A DNA stretch of 34,666 nt. Origin: a filamentous cyanobacterium Phorm 6. GTDB lineage: Bacteria; Cyanobacteriota; Cyanobacteriia; Cyanobacteriales; Microcoleaceae. A program made the position numbers and the translations under genes. Of this stretch, positions 15,117 to 23,812 are shown in pieces (the stretch's first letter is position 1; each line of letters begins with the position of its first letter). The notes beneath the pieces were generated by a model that searched no databases, was not told where the DNA came from, and worked only from the letters and a program-made list of their open reading frames with translations. The DNA lies in the NCBI GenBank assembly GCA_003003725.1, contig PVWI01000029.1:1-34666 (forward strand), read 5' to 3'.

Positions 15117-15122
15117 TTCTTC

Positions 15123-16877
15123 ATGTTACTATCCCTCAGAATAGAAAACTTTGCCTTAATTGACTCCCTGGATCTAGACTTTGGCCCGAGTTTGAACGTA
15201 TTTACAGGGGAAACCGGCGCCGGTAAATCGATTATCCTAGATGCGATCGATGCAGTTTTGGGCGGGAAAGTCGATCGGCGATCGATTCGCACCGGAGCAG
15301 CACGGGCAATATTGGAGGCAACTTTTGAATTGGACAAAGCCGCGGCAAGTTGGCTGGGCGAGCAAGAAATCGAACCCATAGACGGAAATTTAGCCGTTTG
15401 CAGCCGGGAAATTAACGCATCTAGCGGTGCTCTGCGCACTCGATCGCGTTTGAACGGAATTCTCGTCAACCGCCAGTTAATGGAGCAACTGCGCGATCGG
15501 CTCGTCGAAATTACCGCCCAAGGCCAAACCGTCCACCTCGGACAAGAAACCCTCCAGCGAGAATGGCTCGATTTGTACGGCGGCAAAAATCTGACTGAAG
15601 CTCGATCGACAATTGGCATCGCTTGGCTCGGAGCTAGCACCGCCAAAACAGCCCTCAAACGCAGGCGTCAGTCAGAACAGCAACGACTGCAAAGACTCGA
15701 TTTATTAGAATACCAAGTTCGAGAACTCGGCTTCGTCAACATCGAAGACGGCGACGAATTAGAACAGCTAGAACAAGAATCAATCCGGCTTACCCACATC
15801 GTCGAATTGCAGCAGCAGAGTTACAAAGTTCACCAAGCCCTTTATCAAAACGAGGGCGACACCGCCTCAGCCGCCGACTTGTTGAGCAAAGCCGAAGTAA
15901 TTTTAAGCGACATGGCAGTTTACGATCTACAGTTGCAGTCAATCCTGGAAATGGTCAGCGATGCTTTAGCTCAAGCCACAGAAGCCAGCCGACAAATTAA
16001 CAGCTACGGCGAACAATTAGAAGCAGATCCCGAAAGACTCGAAGAAGTAGAAGAGAGAATTCGCGAGCTCAAACAAATTTGCCGTAAATATGGGCCGCTA
16101 AAAGAGGCGATCGCCTACTACAACAGCATCCAAAACGAACTAAACGAACTTTTAGAAGGAGGCGGGTCAATGGAAGCCTTAGAACTCGCATATGAGACCG
16201 CCCTACAGCAATTAAAAGACGCTTGTGGCCACCTCACGACCCTGCGACGCGAAGTAGCCCTGAAACTCGAAACCCACCTCATAACCGAACTTAAGCCGTT
16301 AGCGATGGAAAAAGTCCAATTTCAAGTTGAAATATCGCCTTGTACCCCAACCGCCACCGGTGCCGACCAAATCGCCTTTTGTTTCAGCCCCAACCCGGGG
16401 GAACCTCTGCAACCGTTAGGGGCGATCGCCTCCGGGGGAGAAATGAGCCGCTTTCTGCTCGCCATCAAAGCCTGTTTTTCGCAGATAGACGGCGCGGGAA
16501 CCTTAATTTTTGACGAAATCGACGCCGGAGTTTCCGGGAGAGTCGCCAGCGCGATCGCCAAAAAACTCTACCAACTCTCCGACAAACACCAAGTTCTCTG
16601 CGTCACCCACCAGCCTTTAATTGCTGCGATGGCTGATTTTCACTTTCGCGTCAACAAACAGACAATAGAAGCAGAACCAAGTATCGGCGAATCCGCAGCC
16701 AACTCGGAACCGGGGGAACGTACAGTAGTTAGAGTTGCCGCCCTCAACAGCGAACAGCGACGCGAAGAACTCGCCCAACTCGCCAGCGGTCGATCGGCCC
16801 ATGAAGCCATCGCTTTCGCCGAATCACTACTGGTAGAAGCCGCCGGATTACGGCAAACTCAGTTCGCCAAACGCTGA
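15123..16877 (+). CDS. recN: DNA repair protein RecN
   Basis: A 584-residue SMC-like ATPase acting in double-strand-break repair. Walker A GETGAGKS lies at residues 29-36. Coiled-coil arms fill the middle, and the C-terminal head has the signature IASGGEMSRFLLAIKACF, Walker B TLIFDEIDAGVSGR and the switch VLCVTHQPLIAAMADFHF. The start at ATG 15123 (MLLSLRIENFALID) matches the family. An upstream in-frame ATG at 15081 would add 14 residues coded by heptamer repeat and is rejected. No Shine-Dalgarno site is visible before 15123, because heptamer units run to within 6 bp of the ATG. Confidence 0.96.
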   Translation: MLLSLRIENFALIDSLDLDFGPSLNVFTGETGAGKSIILDAIDAVLGGKVDRRSIRTGAARAILEATFELDKAAASWLGEQEIEPIDGNLAVCSREINASSGALRTRSRLNGILVNRQLMEQLRDRLVEITAQGQTVHLGQETLQREWLDLYGGKNLTEARSTIGIAWLGASTAKTALKRRRQSEQQRLQRLDLLEYQVRELGFVNIEDGDELEQLEQESIRLTHIVELQQQSYKVHQALYQNEGDTASAADLLSKAEVILSDMAVYDLQLQSILEMVSDALAQATEASRQINSYGEQLEADPERLEEVEERIRELKQICRKYGPLKEAIAYYNSIQNELNELLEGGGSMEALELAYETALQQLKDACGHLTTLRREVALKLETHLITELKPLAMEKVQFQVEISPCTPTATGADQIAFCFSPNPGEPLQPLGAIASGGEMSRFLLAIKACFSQIDGAGTLIFDEIDAGVSGRVASAIAKKLYQLSDKHQVLCVTHQPLIAAMADFHFRVNKQTIEAEPSIGESAANSEPGERTVVRVAALNSEQRREELAQLASGRSAHEAIAFAESLLVEAAGLRQTQFAKR

Positions 16878-17787
16878 TCAGACTCTCGGTGCGATCGTTC
16901 GTGCTATTTCATTCTCTTGTAGGGGCAGCCCCCGTAGTCAGTGAGCGAAGTCGAAGCTCGGCGGCCCCAACAGAGTGAAACACCTACAAAATCGTGGATG
17001 AAGAGGGTAGGCATTCTTGGCACTACCCGTACAAAACCATGATTTACCTGAGAATGAAACAGCCCTCGGGCGATCGGGGGGGTCAAAAGGCGGACTTTTT
17101 TCAGCCGGAGGTTACACTAAAAATAGCAACGGTATGTACAAAAAAAACTAAAAGCCCTGTGACCTCAGTCCTGGGATTAAAGCTAAGAGCATTCATTCAG
17201 TTGACAGTTGACAGTTGACAGTTGACAGCTTGAGTGCTACCTCTACCTAAAAGGAAGAGGATTGGAGTAATTAATAGTTTTCTTTTAATTTCTCCCTAAA
17301 AGGGATAGGCTTTAAACCAATTGTTTCTGGTAAACTTCGCAGAAGTTATAGTTAAAAAACACCATTGTGTAGAGAAGGGCACACATCACTAGCAACTGGT
17401 AGTGTCACAATTGCCGCTAATCCCACAATGCCGTCGCTTTTTCAGCAGTCCTTGCCGCACGCAATTTATCTTCCTGCGGGCGATCGCGATTAAATCTTCG
17501 ATCTAACCTACTTAAACCAGGCACGCATAATGTCAAAATCAGTTAATCAACCATTTAAACAGGATTCGATATCTCTAAAAAGATTGTAGCAATCTTACAG
17601 CCACATTACCGTCCCACAATCCATTCACCAGCAATATCAAGTGAATTTCACTTGATCTGTGGTCGGAGTTCTGTAAACTGGGAAGTGGTTCACACTTATT
17701 TTAGTTTTGTGCGACTTATCCACTAATCAACTTACCGACTCTCCTAGCTTAAAGACAACCCTTACACTTAATCTTCTGTAAAGGTCT
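16878..17787. other. Long intergenic region before the cyclase gene
   Basis: This 910-bp stretch holds no credible gene. It contains a GC-rich repeat at about 16918-16990 bounded by TGTAGGGG and CCTACA, a four-unit TTGACAG heptamer array at 17201-17228 and a small palindrome CCTCT/AGAGG near 17240-17265. The last 500 bp look like a long leader or promoter region for the cyclase gene; I cannot assign a promoter. Confidence 0.6.
17198..17228. repeat. Heptamer tandem repeat TTGACAG
   Basis: Four exact TTGACAG units follow a partial CAG. The heptamer is the same as the one after ruvB (TGACAGT) and, in reverse complement, the one at the end of the methyltransferase gene (CAACTGT). Confidence 0.92.
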
Positions 17788-20700
17788 ATGACATCTTATC
17801 CTCCTGCATCTCCCCCCACCAATTACTCTTCTCTCGACGGCGTGACAATAGATGTCACTCCTGTCGGCGCTGAAACTCATCATCAGGAATATTTTTCTCC
17901 CTCTTCCCATAGCAGTGCAATTATCCCGTCACAAGGAAACTTCTCCAGCATTCTCGCGCCCCTAAATAAGGATAGTTTCAAATTAGTAGTTAAGGAAGCA
18001 GAATACAAACTTAAGGTTGTCAATGACACCCTGGGAATGCTCGACAATATTCTTGAGAGCCAGGGATTTGACGCCATCCTTAATGAGATGTTGCAGTCGA
18101 TTACTCTCAAGACAGGGGAATTACTGAATGCCGATCGCACCACGATATTTTTAGTAGATGAGGAAAAAGATGAACTCTGGGCGATCGTCGCTAAAGACGA
18201 AAATGGCAAAAATCTCGAAATCAGAGTTCCCTCCCACGTCGGCATTGCAGGAGAAGTAGCCACGTTCCGAAAAGTGGTTAACATCCCTTACGATTTTTAT
18301 AACGACAAGCGATCGGATAACGCCAAAAAATTTGACGAAAAAAATGGATATCGCACTTATACAATGCTGGCGATGCCCTTGCTAAACGAAGAAACAGGAG
18401 AGTTAGTAGCAGTTGTTCAACTGATTAATAAACTAAGACCTAACCACGAAAATTACGCGACTTTAGACGAACAAATCGATCGGCACGGATTTACTCAAGA
18501 AGACGAACAACTTTTTACAGAATTTACTCCCTCAATTCGCCTAATTCTAGAATCGTCCAAATCTTTCTACGCAGCAACTCAGAGACAGCGGGCAGCCACG
18601 GCGCTGATGAATGCGGTCAACGCTCTTTCTCAGAGCAGTTTAGACTTAGAAGATACCCTAAAAAGGGTGATGGATCAGGCTCAAGAACTGATGAATGCCG
18701 ATCGCAGTACCTTGTGGCTGATCGATGCAGACAGAAATCAACTGTGGACAAAAATCCTGATCGCAGGTCAACTTCAAGAAATACGCATACCCAAAACAGC
18801 GGGTTTTGCAGGTATTGTCGCCCAATCCGGCGAACCGCTGCTGATTCCTTTTGACGTATACGATGACTCCCGCGCCGAAACTTCCAAAGAAACAGACAAA
18901 AAAACTGGCTATCGCACTTGCAGTATGCTCTGTATGCCAGTGTTTAATGCAGACCATAAATTAATAGGAGTTACGCAACTAATTAATAAAAAAAGAGTAG
19001 GAGAATTCCCGCCCTACAACCCGGCAGATTGGCCACACGCCCCCGAACAGTGGAAAGCGAGTTTCAATCGCAACGACATGGAATTTATGAAGGCGTTTAA
19101 CATCCAAGCAGGAGTCGCCCTGCAAAACGCCAAACTATTTGCCGAAGTCAAGCAGCAAGAACAAAGACAAAAAGATATGCTGCACGCCCTGACTAACGGC
19201 GTGATTTCTACAGATAAAAGAGGCCATATCGTAGCGACAAATCCTAGTGCTAAAAAATTGCTGGGAGTCAGCGATGCTGAATTAGCTGAAGGTCAATCTT
19301 TGCGTGAATTAATTAAATTAGAAAAAGGCGATTTTACCAAATGGTTCGATCTGGCTTTGTCTCCCGAAAGTGATAAAGACCGCCAACAATATTACCCCGA
19401 TCAAGTATTGATCGCTTTAGAAGGAGCCGCGCAGAGTATTAATCTTTCGATTAACTCAATGACGGACGCTACTGATCCGAATAAGGTCAACGGGGCATTA
19501 GTTGTGATGGAAGATATTAGTAGCGCCAAGCAAGTCAAAAACTTGATGTACCGCTACATGACTCCAGAAGTAGCCGAAGCTCTTCTTGCTTCTGGCGATA
19601 CAGGATTGGGCGGTAAGCGCAAAAACGTTTCGGTGCTGTTCTCAGACATTCGCAGCTACACCACACTTACGGAAAAATTGCAAGCCGAAGAAGTTGTGGT
19701 AATGCTCAACAAATATTTTGAAGTGATGGTAGATGTCGTATTCGAGTACGGAGGTACTCTAGACAAATACATCGGTGACGCTCTGATGGCTGTTTTTGGC
19801 TCTCCAGCACCCCTAGAGGATCATGCTTGGTGCGCTATGCAAACCGCAGTCAAAATGCGCGACAAACTCGATGAGTTCAATCAAGAGCGTATGGCAAATG
19901 GGGAATTGCCAATTTCGATCGGCATGGGCATCCATTCCGACGAAGTTGTCAGCGGCAACATCGGATCGAGCAAACGGATGGAACTAACTTCGATCGGGGA
20001 TGGGGTAAATCTAGCCTCTCGCTTAGAAGGCGCCAGCAAGCAATATGGCACTGACTTAATCATCAGCGACAACACGTACAGAGATTACAAAGATCGACTC
20101 CACGTGCGAGAGCTCGACTTCATTACCGTCAAAGGCAAAAGCGAACCAGTAATCGTTTACGAACTCGTTGGTATCCATGAGGGAGCATCCCCCATTGGCA
20201 AGCCCCTAACCGAAAAACAGCAACAAATTGTCGAAAATTACAACAAAGGGCGCGAAAATTATAAGACGCCAGTCACTCAAACACTCTCAGAGGAAGAGAT
20301 CAGAGAATTATTAGCCAGAGTCGAGCAGATGCCGGAGGTAGAGCTAAAAAAACTTTCTTACAATCTCGAACAACAGTTGGGATACCAGCTCAAAAGGCTA
20401 TTATATCAACTGAAAAAACTGTCGGAATACGACCCTAAGAACCTGTCCGAAGCAGACAAAATGATCGTACTTTTGCAGCCAGAAATCCAACTGCTGAAAC
20501 TCGAAGGTATGAAGAACCTCTCCGAGGATGAAGCCAAAATGCTGCTGCAAGCAAAAGTCAAGCAGCTATCAGCAGATGACACTCAGGACTTGCAAGAGGG
20601 CGAAGTCAAAAAGCTCTTGGAAGCAGACATTAACAACCCCTCAAATCCCAAAATCAAGAGGCTGAAAGCCTCAGAGATTCGGCAACTATTGCAGGCAAAA

Positions 20701-20982
20701 ATTAAAAGTCGCGCCTCCGAGACAGTTGCAGAAATGCTAGATGATGAATTTGAGAATCTGGGACTCGATCGGGTCAAAAAGCTGCTGAGCGAAGTTAAGA
20801 AAGCCTTAGAACCCAAAGCCAAGCAAGCTTTTAAAGACGCCGAACGCGATTTTAACGAAGTTTTGCGGATCGATCCCAAAAACAAGGCAGCTAAATTGCA
20901 CGTCGATCGCTGTATGTTATTTCAACATCGGTTTTCCGACGTACTCAACTGGGATGGTGTGTGGAACCTGACTGAAAAATAG
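17788..20982 (+). CDS. Class III adenylate cyclase with GAF-GAF-PAS sensory part
   Basis: A 1064-residue soluble cyclase making cAMP from ATP. GAF1 lies at about 90-255, GAF2 at 285-455, PAS at 462-590 and the cyclase domain at 605-800. Metal-binding Asp are D620 (FSDIRSYT) and D664 (YIGDALMAVFG). K660 and T734 (ELTSIGDG) are the Lys/Thr pair that selects adenine in bacterial CyaB-type enzymes, and N741/R745 (GVNLASR) stabilise the transition state, so the active site looks complete. GAF1 has a full NKFDE motif (N214 K215, F235, D239 E240); GAF2 has N400 K401, F426, D430 but M431 instead of Glu. The tail ends with the TPR-like FNEVLRIDPKNKAAKLHVDRC and WDGVWNLTEK, interrupted by a charged insertion of about 187 residues (826-1012). 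AAAGG precedes ATG 17788. Confidence 0.93.
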   Translation: MTSYPPASPPTNYSSLDGVTIDVTPVGAETHHQEYFSPSSHSSAIIPSQGNFSSILAPLNKDSFKLVVKEAEYKLKVVNDTLGMLDNILESQGFDAILNEMLQSITLKTGELLNADRTTIFLVDEEKDELWAIVAKDENGKNLEIRVPSHVGIAGEVATFRKVVNIPYDFYNDKRSDNAKKFDEKNGYRTYTMLAMPLLNEETGELVAVVQLINKLRPNHENYATLDEQIDRHGFTQEDEQLFTEFTPSIRLILESSKSFYAATQRQRAATALMNAVNALSQSSLDLEDTLKRVMDQAQELMNADRSTLWLIDADRNQLWTKILIAGQLQEIRIPKTAGFAGIVAQSGEPLLIPFDVYDDSRAETSKETDKKTGYRTCSMLCMPVFNADHKLIGVTQLINKKRVGEFPPYNPADWPHAPEQWKASFNRNDMEFMKAFNIQAGVALQNAKLFAEVKQQEQRQKDMLHALTNGVISTDKRGHIVATNPSAKKLLGVSDAELAEGQSLRELIKLEKGDFTKWFDLALSPESDKDRQQYYPDQVLIALEGAAQSINLSINSMTDATDPNKVNGALVVMEDISSAKQVKNLMYRYMTPEVAEALLASGDTGLGGKRKNVSVLFSDIRSYTTLTEKLQAEEVVVMLNKYFEVMVDVVFEYGGTLDKYIGDALMAVFGSPAPLEDHAWCAMQTAVKMRDKLDEFNQERMANGELPISIGMGIHSDEVVSGNIGSSKRMELTSIGDGVNLASRLEGASKQYGTDLIISDNTYRDYKDRLHVRELDFITVKGKSEPVIVYELVGIHEGASPIGKPLTEKQQQIVENYNKGRENYKTPVTQTLSEEEIRELLARVEQMPEVELKKLSYNLEQQLGYQLKRLLYQLKKLSEYDPKNLSEADKMIVLLQPEIQLLKLEGMKNLSEDEAKMLLQAKVKQLSADDTQDLQEGEVKKLLEADINNPSNPKIKRLKASEIRQLLQAKIKSRASETVAEMLDDEFENLGLDRVKKLLSEVKKALEPKAKQAFKDAERDFNEVLRIDPKNKAAKLHVDRCMLFQHRFSDVLNWDGVWNLTEK

Positions 20983-21408
20983 CGATCGTACAGAGGCAGG
21001 CGGCGGGGATCGCGATCGAGCCAGACGCACCCCCCGATCGCAATTCACCTGAATATCCGATTGAAGCAATGATAAATAAGCTCCAACAGGTATGATTGTT
21101 ACATAACTAGATTTGAACTCGCAGGCGAGATGCCTGATGGGTTTCGTCCTACCGGTTGCGATCGTGCTACCTACCGCAACTTTCCTGAGCACTTCTACTA
21201 TTTGAAGCGCTGAAAAATAGCGATCGCTTGTGGCAGCGTTACCCGGTTTACCAGAAAAATCTTGGATCAAGGCAACAAAAGATCGGCTAAAAAACCTGGT
21301 GAATCTCGCCGTCCCCGTAAGTCTTAATAGCGTTAGTGGCTGATCAAAACAGCTTCCTTCGCAGATAGTCAATGTTCCAGTCTTAAATATAGAAAACTAG
21401 CATCAATT
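20983..21408. other. Intergenic region after the cyclase gene
   Basis: No gene, tRNA or strong terminator is recognisable in this 426-bp stretch. It is rich in CGATCG words near its start. It probably holds the cyclase transcript end and the promoter of the 182-residue protein gene. Confidence 0.4.
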
Positions 21409-21957
21409 ATGAATAATTGGAATTCGCAATCAGGAGATATTGAGTGGGTAGATCAAGTTTACCAACTCTTGCTTGAAATTGCTCGCAGCTCCCTGTCAGA
21501 CATCCCCAGAATCCCGGAAAACATCACTTTAAAAGCTATCCCTCTGATTCAGAAGGTACAAAGCATTCAACAAAGACCCGACGGGCAGGTGTTCAAATCC
21601 GGTTCTTTTTCAGTGAACGATCGCGAATGGGTCGATCGAGTTTGCCAACTATTGGTAGAACTAACCAGTGCGTCTCTATCCGAACAGCCCACAATGCCCG
21701 AAAACCTGGCAGGCCGGTCTTTAGCCCTCGCGGATCGAGCCCAAAAAATTAAAGAAGACATCGAAGAAAATGCATCCCTTACCCCAGCAGATGAAGATGA
21801 AAACCCCTTACAGTCTCCAGACGCGCTGCTGAACCTATTGCACCACAGTTTAAAAATGCAGCGCGCCAAAAGCTACAAACCCGATGCTCCTGAATGGCAG
21901 CAAATTTTGATCATGATCGACGTAGTGCAGTCAATTTACAAGCAAATCGAACATTAA
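21409..21957 (+). CDS. Small protein with an internal duplication, unknown function
   Basis: This 182-residue protein contains the same roughly 42-residue unit twice: residues 12-53 (EWVDQVYQLLLEIARSSLSD ... PENITLKAI) and 73-114 (EWVDRVCQLLVELTSASLSE ... PENLAGRSL), spaced by 61 residues. Each is predicted helical with a central proline turn. A hydrophilic acidic linker (TPADEDENP) and a final helix APEWQQILIMIDVVQSIYKQ follow. There is no signal or membrane segment. I do not recognise the family. It lies between an adenylate cyclase and two Ser/Thr kinases on the same strand, so a signalling role is possible but unproven. Confidence 0.75.
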   Translation: MNNWNSQSGDIEWVDQVYQLLLEIARSSLSDIPRIPENITLKAIPLIQKVQSIQQRPDGQVFKSGSFSVNDREWVDRVCQLLVELTSASLSEQPTMPENLAGRSLALADRAQKIKEDIEENASLTPADEDENPLQSPDALLNLLHHSLKMQRAKSYKPDAPEWQQILIMIDVVQSIYKQIEH

Positions 21958-22090
21958 ATTCAAGCTTAAATCAGGTGCATTTTTCTTGTACTTAAAAGCA
22001 GTTGTTATTTGAAAAAAAAACTTTTTTGCCGTAGCAATGTCGGACACGGCAAGGCCGTTTCTCTACCCCAAAATAATCACTCTGAGCTCG

Positions 22091-22132
22091 GTAGGGGCGG
22101 GTTTTACCAAAAATCTCGTAAACCCGCCCCAC
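22091..22132. repeat. GC-rich inverted repeat before the first kinase gene
   Basis: GTAGGGGCGGGTTTTA (22091-22106) pairs imperfectly with TAAACCCGCCCCAC (22119-22132). It lies about 85 bp upstream of the kinase start. It may be a dispersed repeat or a terminator for the upstream gene. Confidence 0.7.
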
Positions 22133-22217
22133 CCAATGATAAATCGCTTAAACAAGTACAGACAATTGTATTTTTGTCAGCTAAGCGCTAAGCTAGGTTT
22201 AATCGGTTCAAGGGCAG

Positions 22218-23546
22218 ATGAACATGAGCGGACAAAACATCGGCGATTTGTCAAAAGAAATATTAGCCGATCGCTATCAGTGCGATCGGCGACTCGGCAA
22301 GCAAGCAGGAAGGCAAACTTTACTCGCCCGCGACTTAAAAACCCAACAGCAAGTAGTAGTCAAACTCCTCTCATTCAGCAGCGATTTTAACTGGGAAGAC
22401 TTGAAACTGTTCGAGAGAGAAGTCGAAACCTTAAAATCCCTATCCCATCCGGCAATTCCCCAATATCTAGACTCCTTTGAAATCGACACCCCCAACCGCA
22501 AAGGATTCGCCTTAGTTCAGACTTACATCGAAGCCAAATCCCTACAAGAATATCTTTCAGACGGCCGCAGTTTCAGCGAAAGCGAAGTCAAACAATTAGC
22601 CACAGCATTACTAGACATCCTCGCATACCTACACCAGCGACAGCCTCCGGTGATTCACCGCGACATTAAACCCAGCAATAGCTTGCTCAAAAATCGATCG
22701 GGCAACAGCGTCGGCGAAGTCTACCTAGTCGATTTCGGTGCAGTTCAAACCCTAGCCACGCAACAGGGAAAAACAGTCACAGTTGTCGGAACTTATGGAT
22801 ATATGCCGCCAGAGCAATTTGGCGGGAGGGCGGTTCCCGCTTCCGACTTGTACAGCTTGGGAGCAACATTAATCGCCTTAATTACCAAGCAGCATCCAGC
22901 CGATTTACCGCAGAAAGATTTGCAGATTGAATTCGAGCAAATTACCCAACTCAGTCCCGGTTTTACCAATTGGCTGAAGTGGCTGACAAATCCCAGTTTA
23001 GAGCGCCGTCCCGCCTCAGTCCAGATGGCAAAAGAAGTTCTAGACAAACCACAGCAAATCAATAAATATTCCCTGCCCTTGAGACCGGGAAAAACCGTGA
23101 ATACCTCTAGCTTGTTCAAGAATGCGATCGCGTCTAGCATTTGGTTGGGAACTATAGCTGTAGGAACTTGGGTGGTAATTTACAACGTCTTTATTTTTCT
23201 GCTCGTGGGGACATTTATTATCGACAGAGACATTCTAGGAACGATCTATATTCTTGGCTTTCTGCTGGGATTGGGGAACGGAATAATCTTAGCAATTGTG
23301 ACGCGGTTGTGTTTTTTTCCCCTAACTAATCCCAAACTTTACCAACAGGTTTTAGCTGCAATTAGTATCTTAGTTTCTACCTCGACAAGCATGGTCTTCT
23401 TTCAGCAGGGTACGATTATGGATTTTCAAAATTATGTGAGTAATTATATTCTCTTACTGCTTGCACCGTCGCTAATTGCAGGACTGTCAATGGGGGCAGT
23501 TAGCAAGTATTTTGCCGAGTGGTATCAACAAGAAAGTGGACTGTAA
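22218..23546 (+). CDS. Ser/Thr protein kinase with membrane tail
   Basis: A 442-residue protein kinase. Residues 14-270 form the kinase domain: catalytic Lys K49 (VVVKLLSF), HRD at 147-149 (VIHRDIKPSNSLLKN), DFG at 172-174 and the activation end GTYGYMPPEQFGG. The nucleotide loop is atypical (LGKQAGRQTLLARD), as in many cyanobacterial kinases. Residue 155 or so in the catalytic loop is Ser where Ile is usual (HRDIKPSNSLL), while the paralog downstream has Ile. The C-terminal 150 residues have about four membrane segments (IWLGTIAVGTWVVIYNVFIF and onward), so the kinase faces the cytoplasm from the membrane. ATG 22224 is an alternative start. Confidence 0.9.
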   Translation: MNMSGQNIGDLSKEILADRYQCDRRLGKQAGRQTLLARDLKTQQQVVVKLLSFSSDFNWEDLKLFEREVETLKSLSHPAIPQYLDSFEIDTPNRKGFALVQTYIEAKSLQEYLSDGRSFSESEVKQLATALLDILAYLHQRQPPVIHRDIKPSNSLLKNRSGNSVGEVYLVDFGAVQTLATQQGKTVTVVGTYGYMPPEQFGGRAVPASDLYSLGATLIALITKQHPADLPQKDLQIEFEQITQLSPGFTNWLKWLTNPSLERRPASVQMAKEVLDKPQQINKYSLPLRPGKTVNTSSLFKNAIASSIWLGTIAVGTWVVIYNVFIFLLVGTFIIDRDILGTIYILGFLLGLGNGIILAIVTRLCFFPLTNPKLYQQVLAAISILVSTSTSMVFFQQGTIMDFQNYVSNYILLLLAPSLIAGLSMGAVSKYFAEWYQQESGL

Positions 23547-23582
23547 TCTAAATTTTACAGTCCTAGACTCACTCAGACTCCT

Positions 23583-23642
23583 AGAAACCTGGTTTTTGGC
23601 GAATCTGGGAATTGCAGTCTTTTCGTAAAAAACCAGGTTTCT
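23583..23642. repeat. AGAAACCTGG inverted repeat
   Basis: AGAAACCTGGTTTTT (23583-23597) and its reverse complement AAAAACCAGGTTTCT (23628-23642) flank a 30-bp spacer, between the two kinase genes. This is a common kind of cyanobacterial dispersed repeat. Confidence 0.85.
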
Positions 23643-23689
23643 GGGCCCCGATCTAATATCATGTCCGGTCGATTACTAGAACAAAAACA

Positions 23690-23747
23690 GTTCGTAGTGT
23701 GGACTTTAGTCCGCAACAAAGAGCGGACTAAAGTCCACACTACAAAC
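23690..23747. repeat. Inverted repeat of the GGACTTTAGTCC family
   Basis: The arms 23690-23714 and 23723-23747 match over 24 of 25 positions around an 8-bp loop, with the core GTGTGGACTTTAGTCCGC. The element ends about 65 bp before the second kinase start. Confidence 0.93.
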
Positions 23748-23812
23748 CTTTCTGATTGCGGTCGATCGACCGGGTACGATCTAACCTCAAGTTAAAATTA
23801 AGGTTCAAAAAT

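Noticed and set aside
15081-15122. Upstream in-frame ATG for recN adding 14 residues
   Set aside because: The extra residues (TNSQFPIPNSQF) are translated heptamer repeat, while ATG 15123 gives the family-typical start.
16994-17218. 74-codon open frame before the cyclase
   Set aside because: It ends in a heptamer array, has no family resemblance and no Shine-Dalgarno site.
18060-19140. Bilin-binding (cyanobacteriochrome) GAF domains in the cyclase
   Set aside because: I see no Cys-His chromophore-attachment motif; the NKFDE pattern fits cyclic-nucleotide-type GAF domains.
21108-21165. tRNA-like GATTTGAACTCGC sequence
   Set aside because: It resembles a reversed T-arm, but the flanking bases do not pair and no acceptor or anticodon stem forms.
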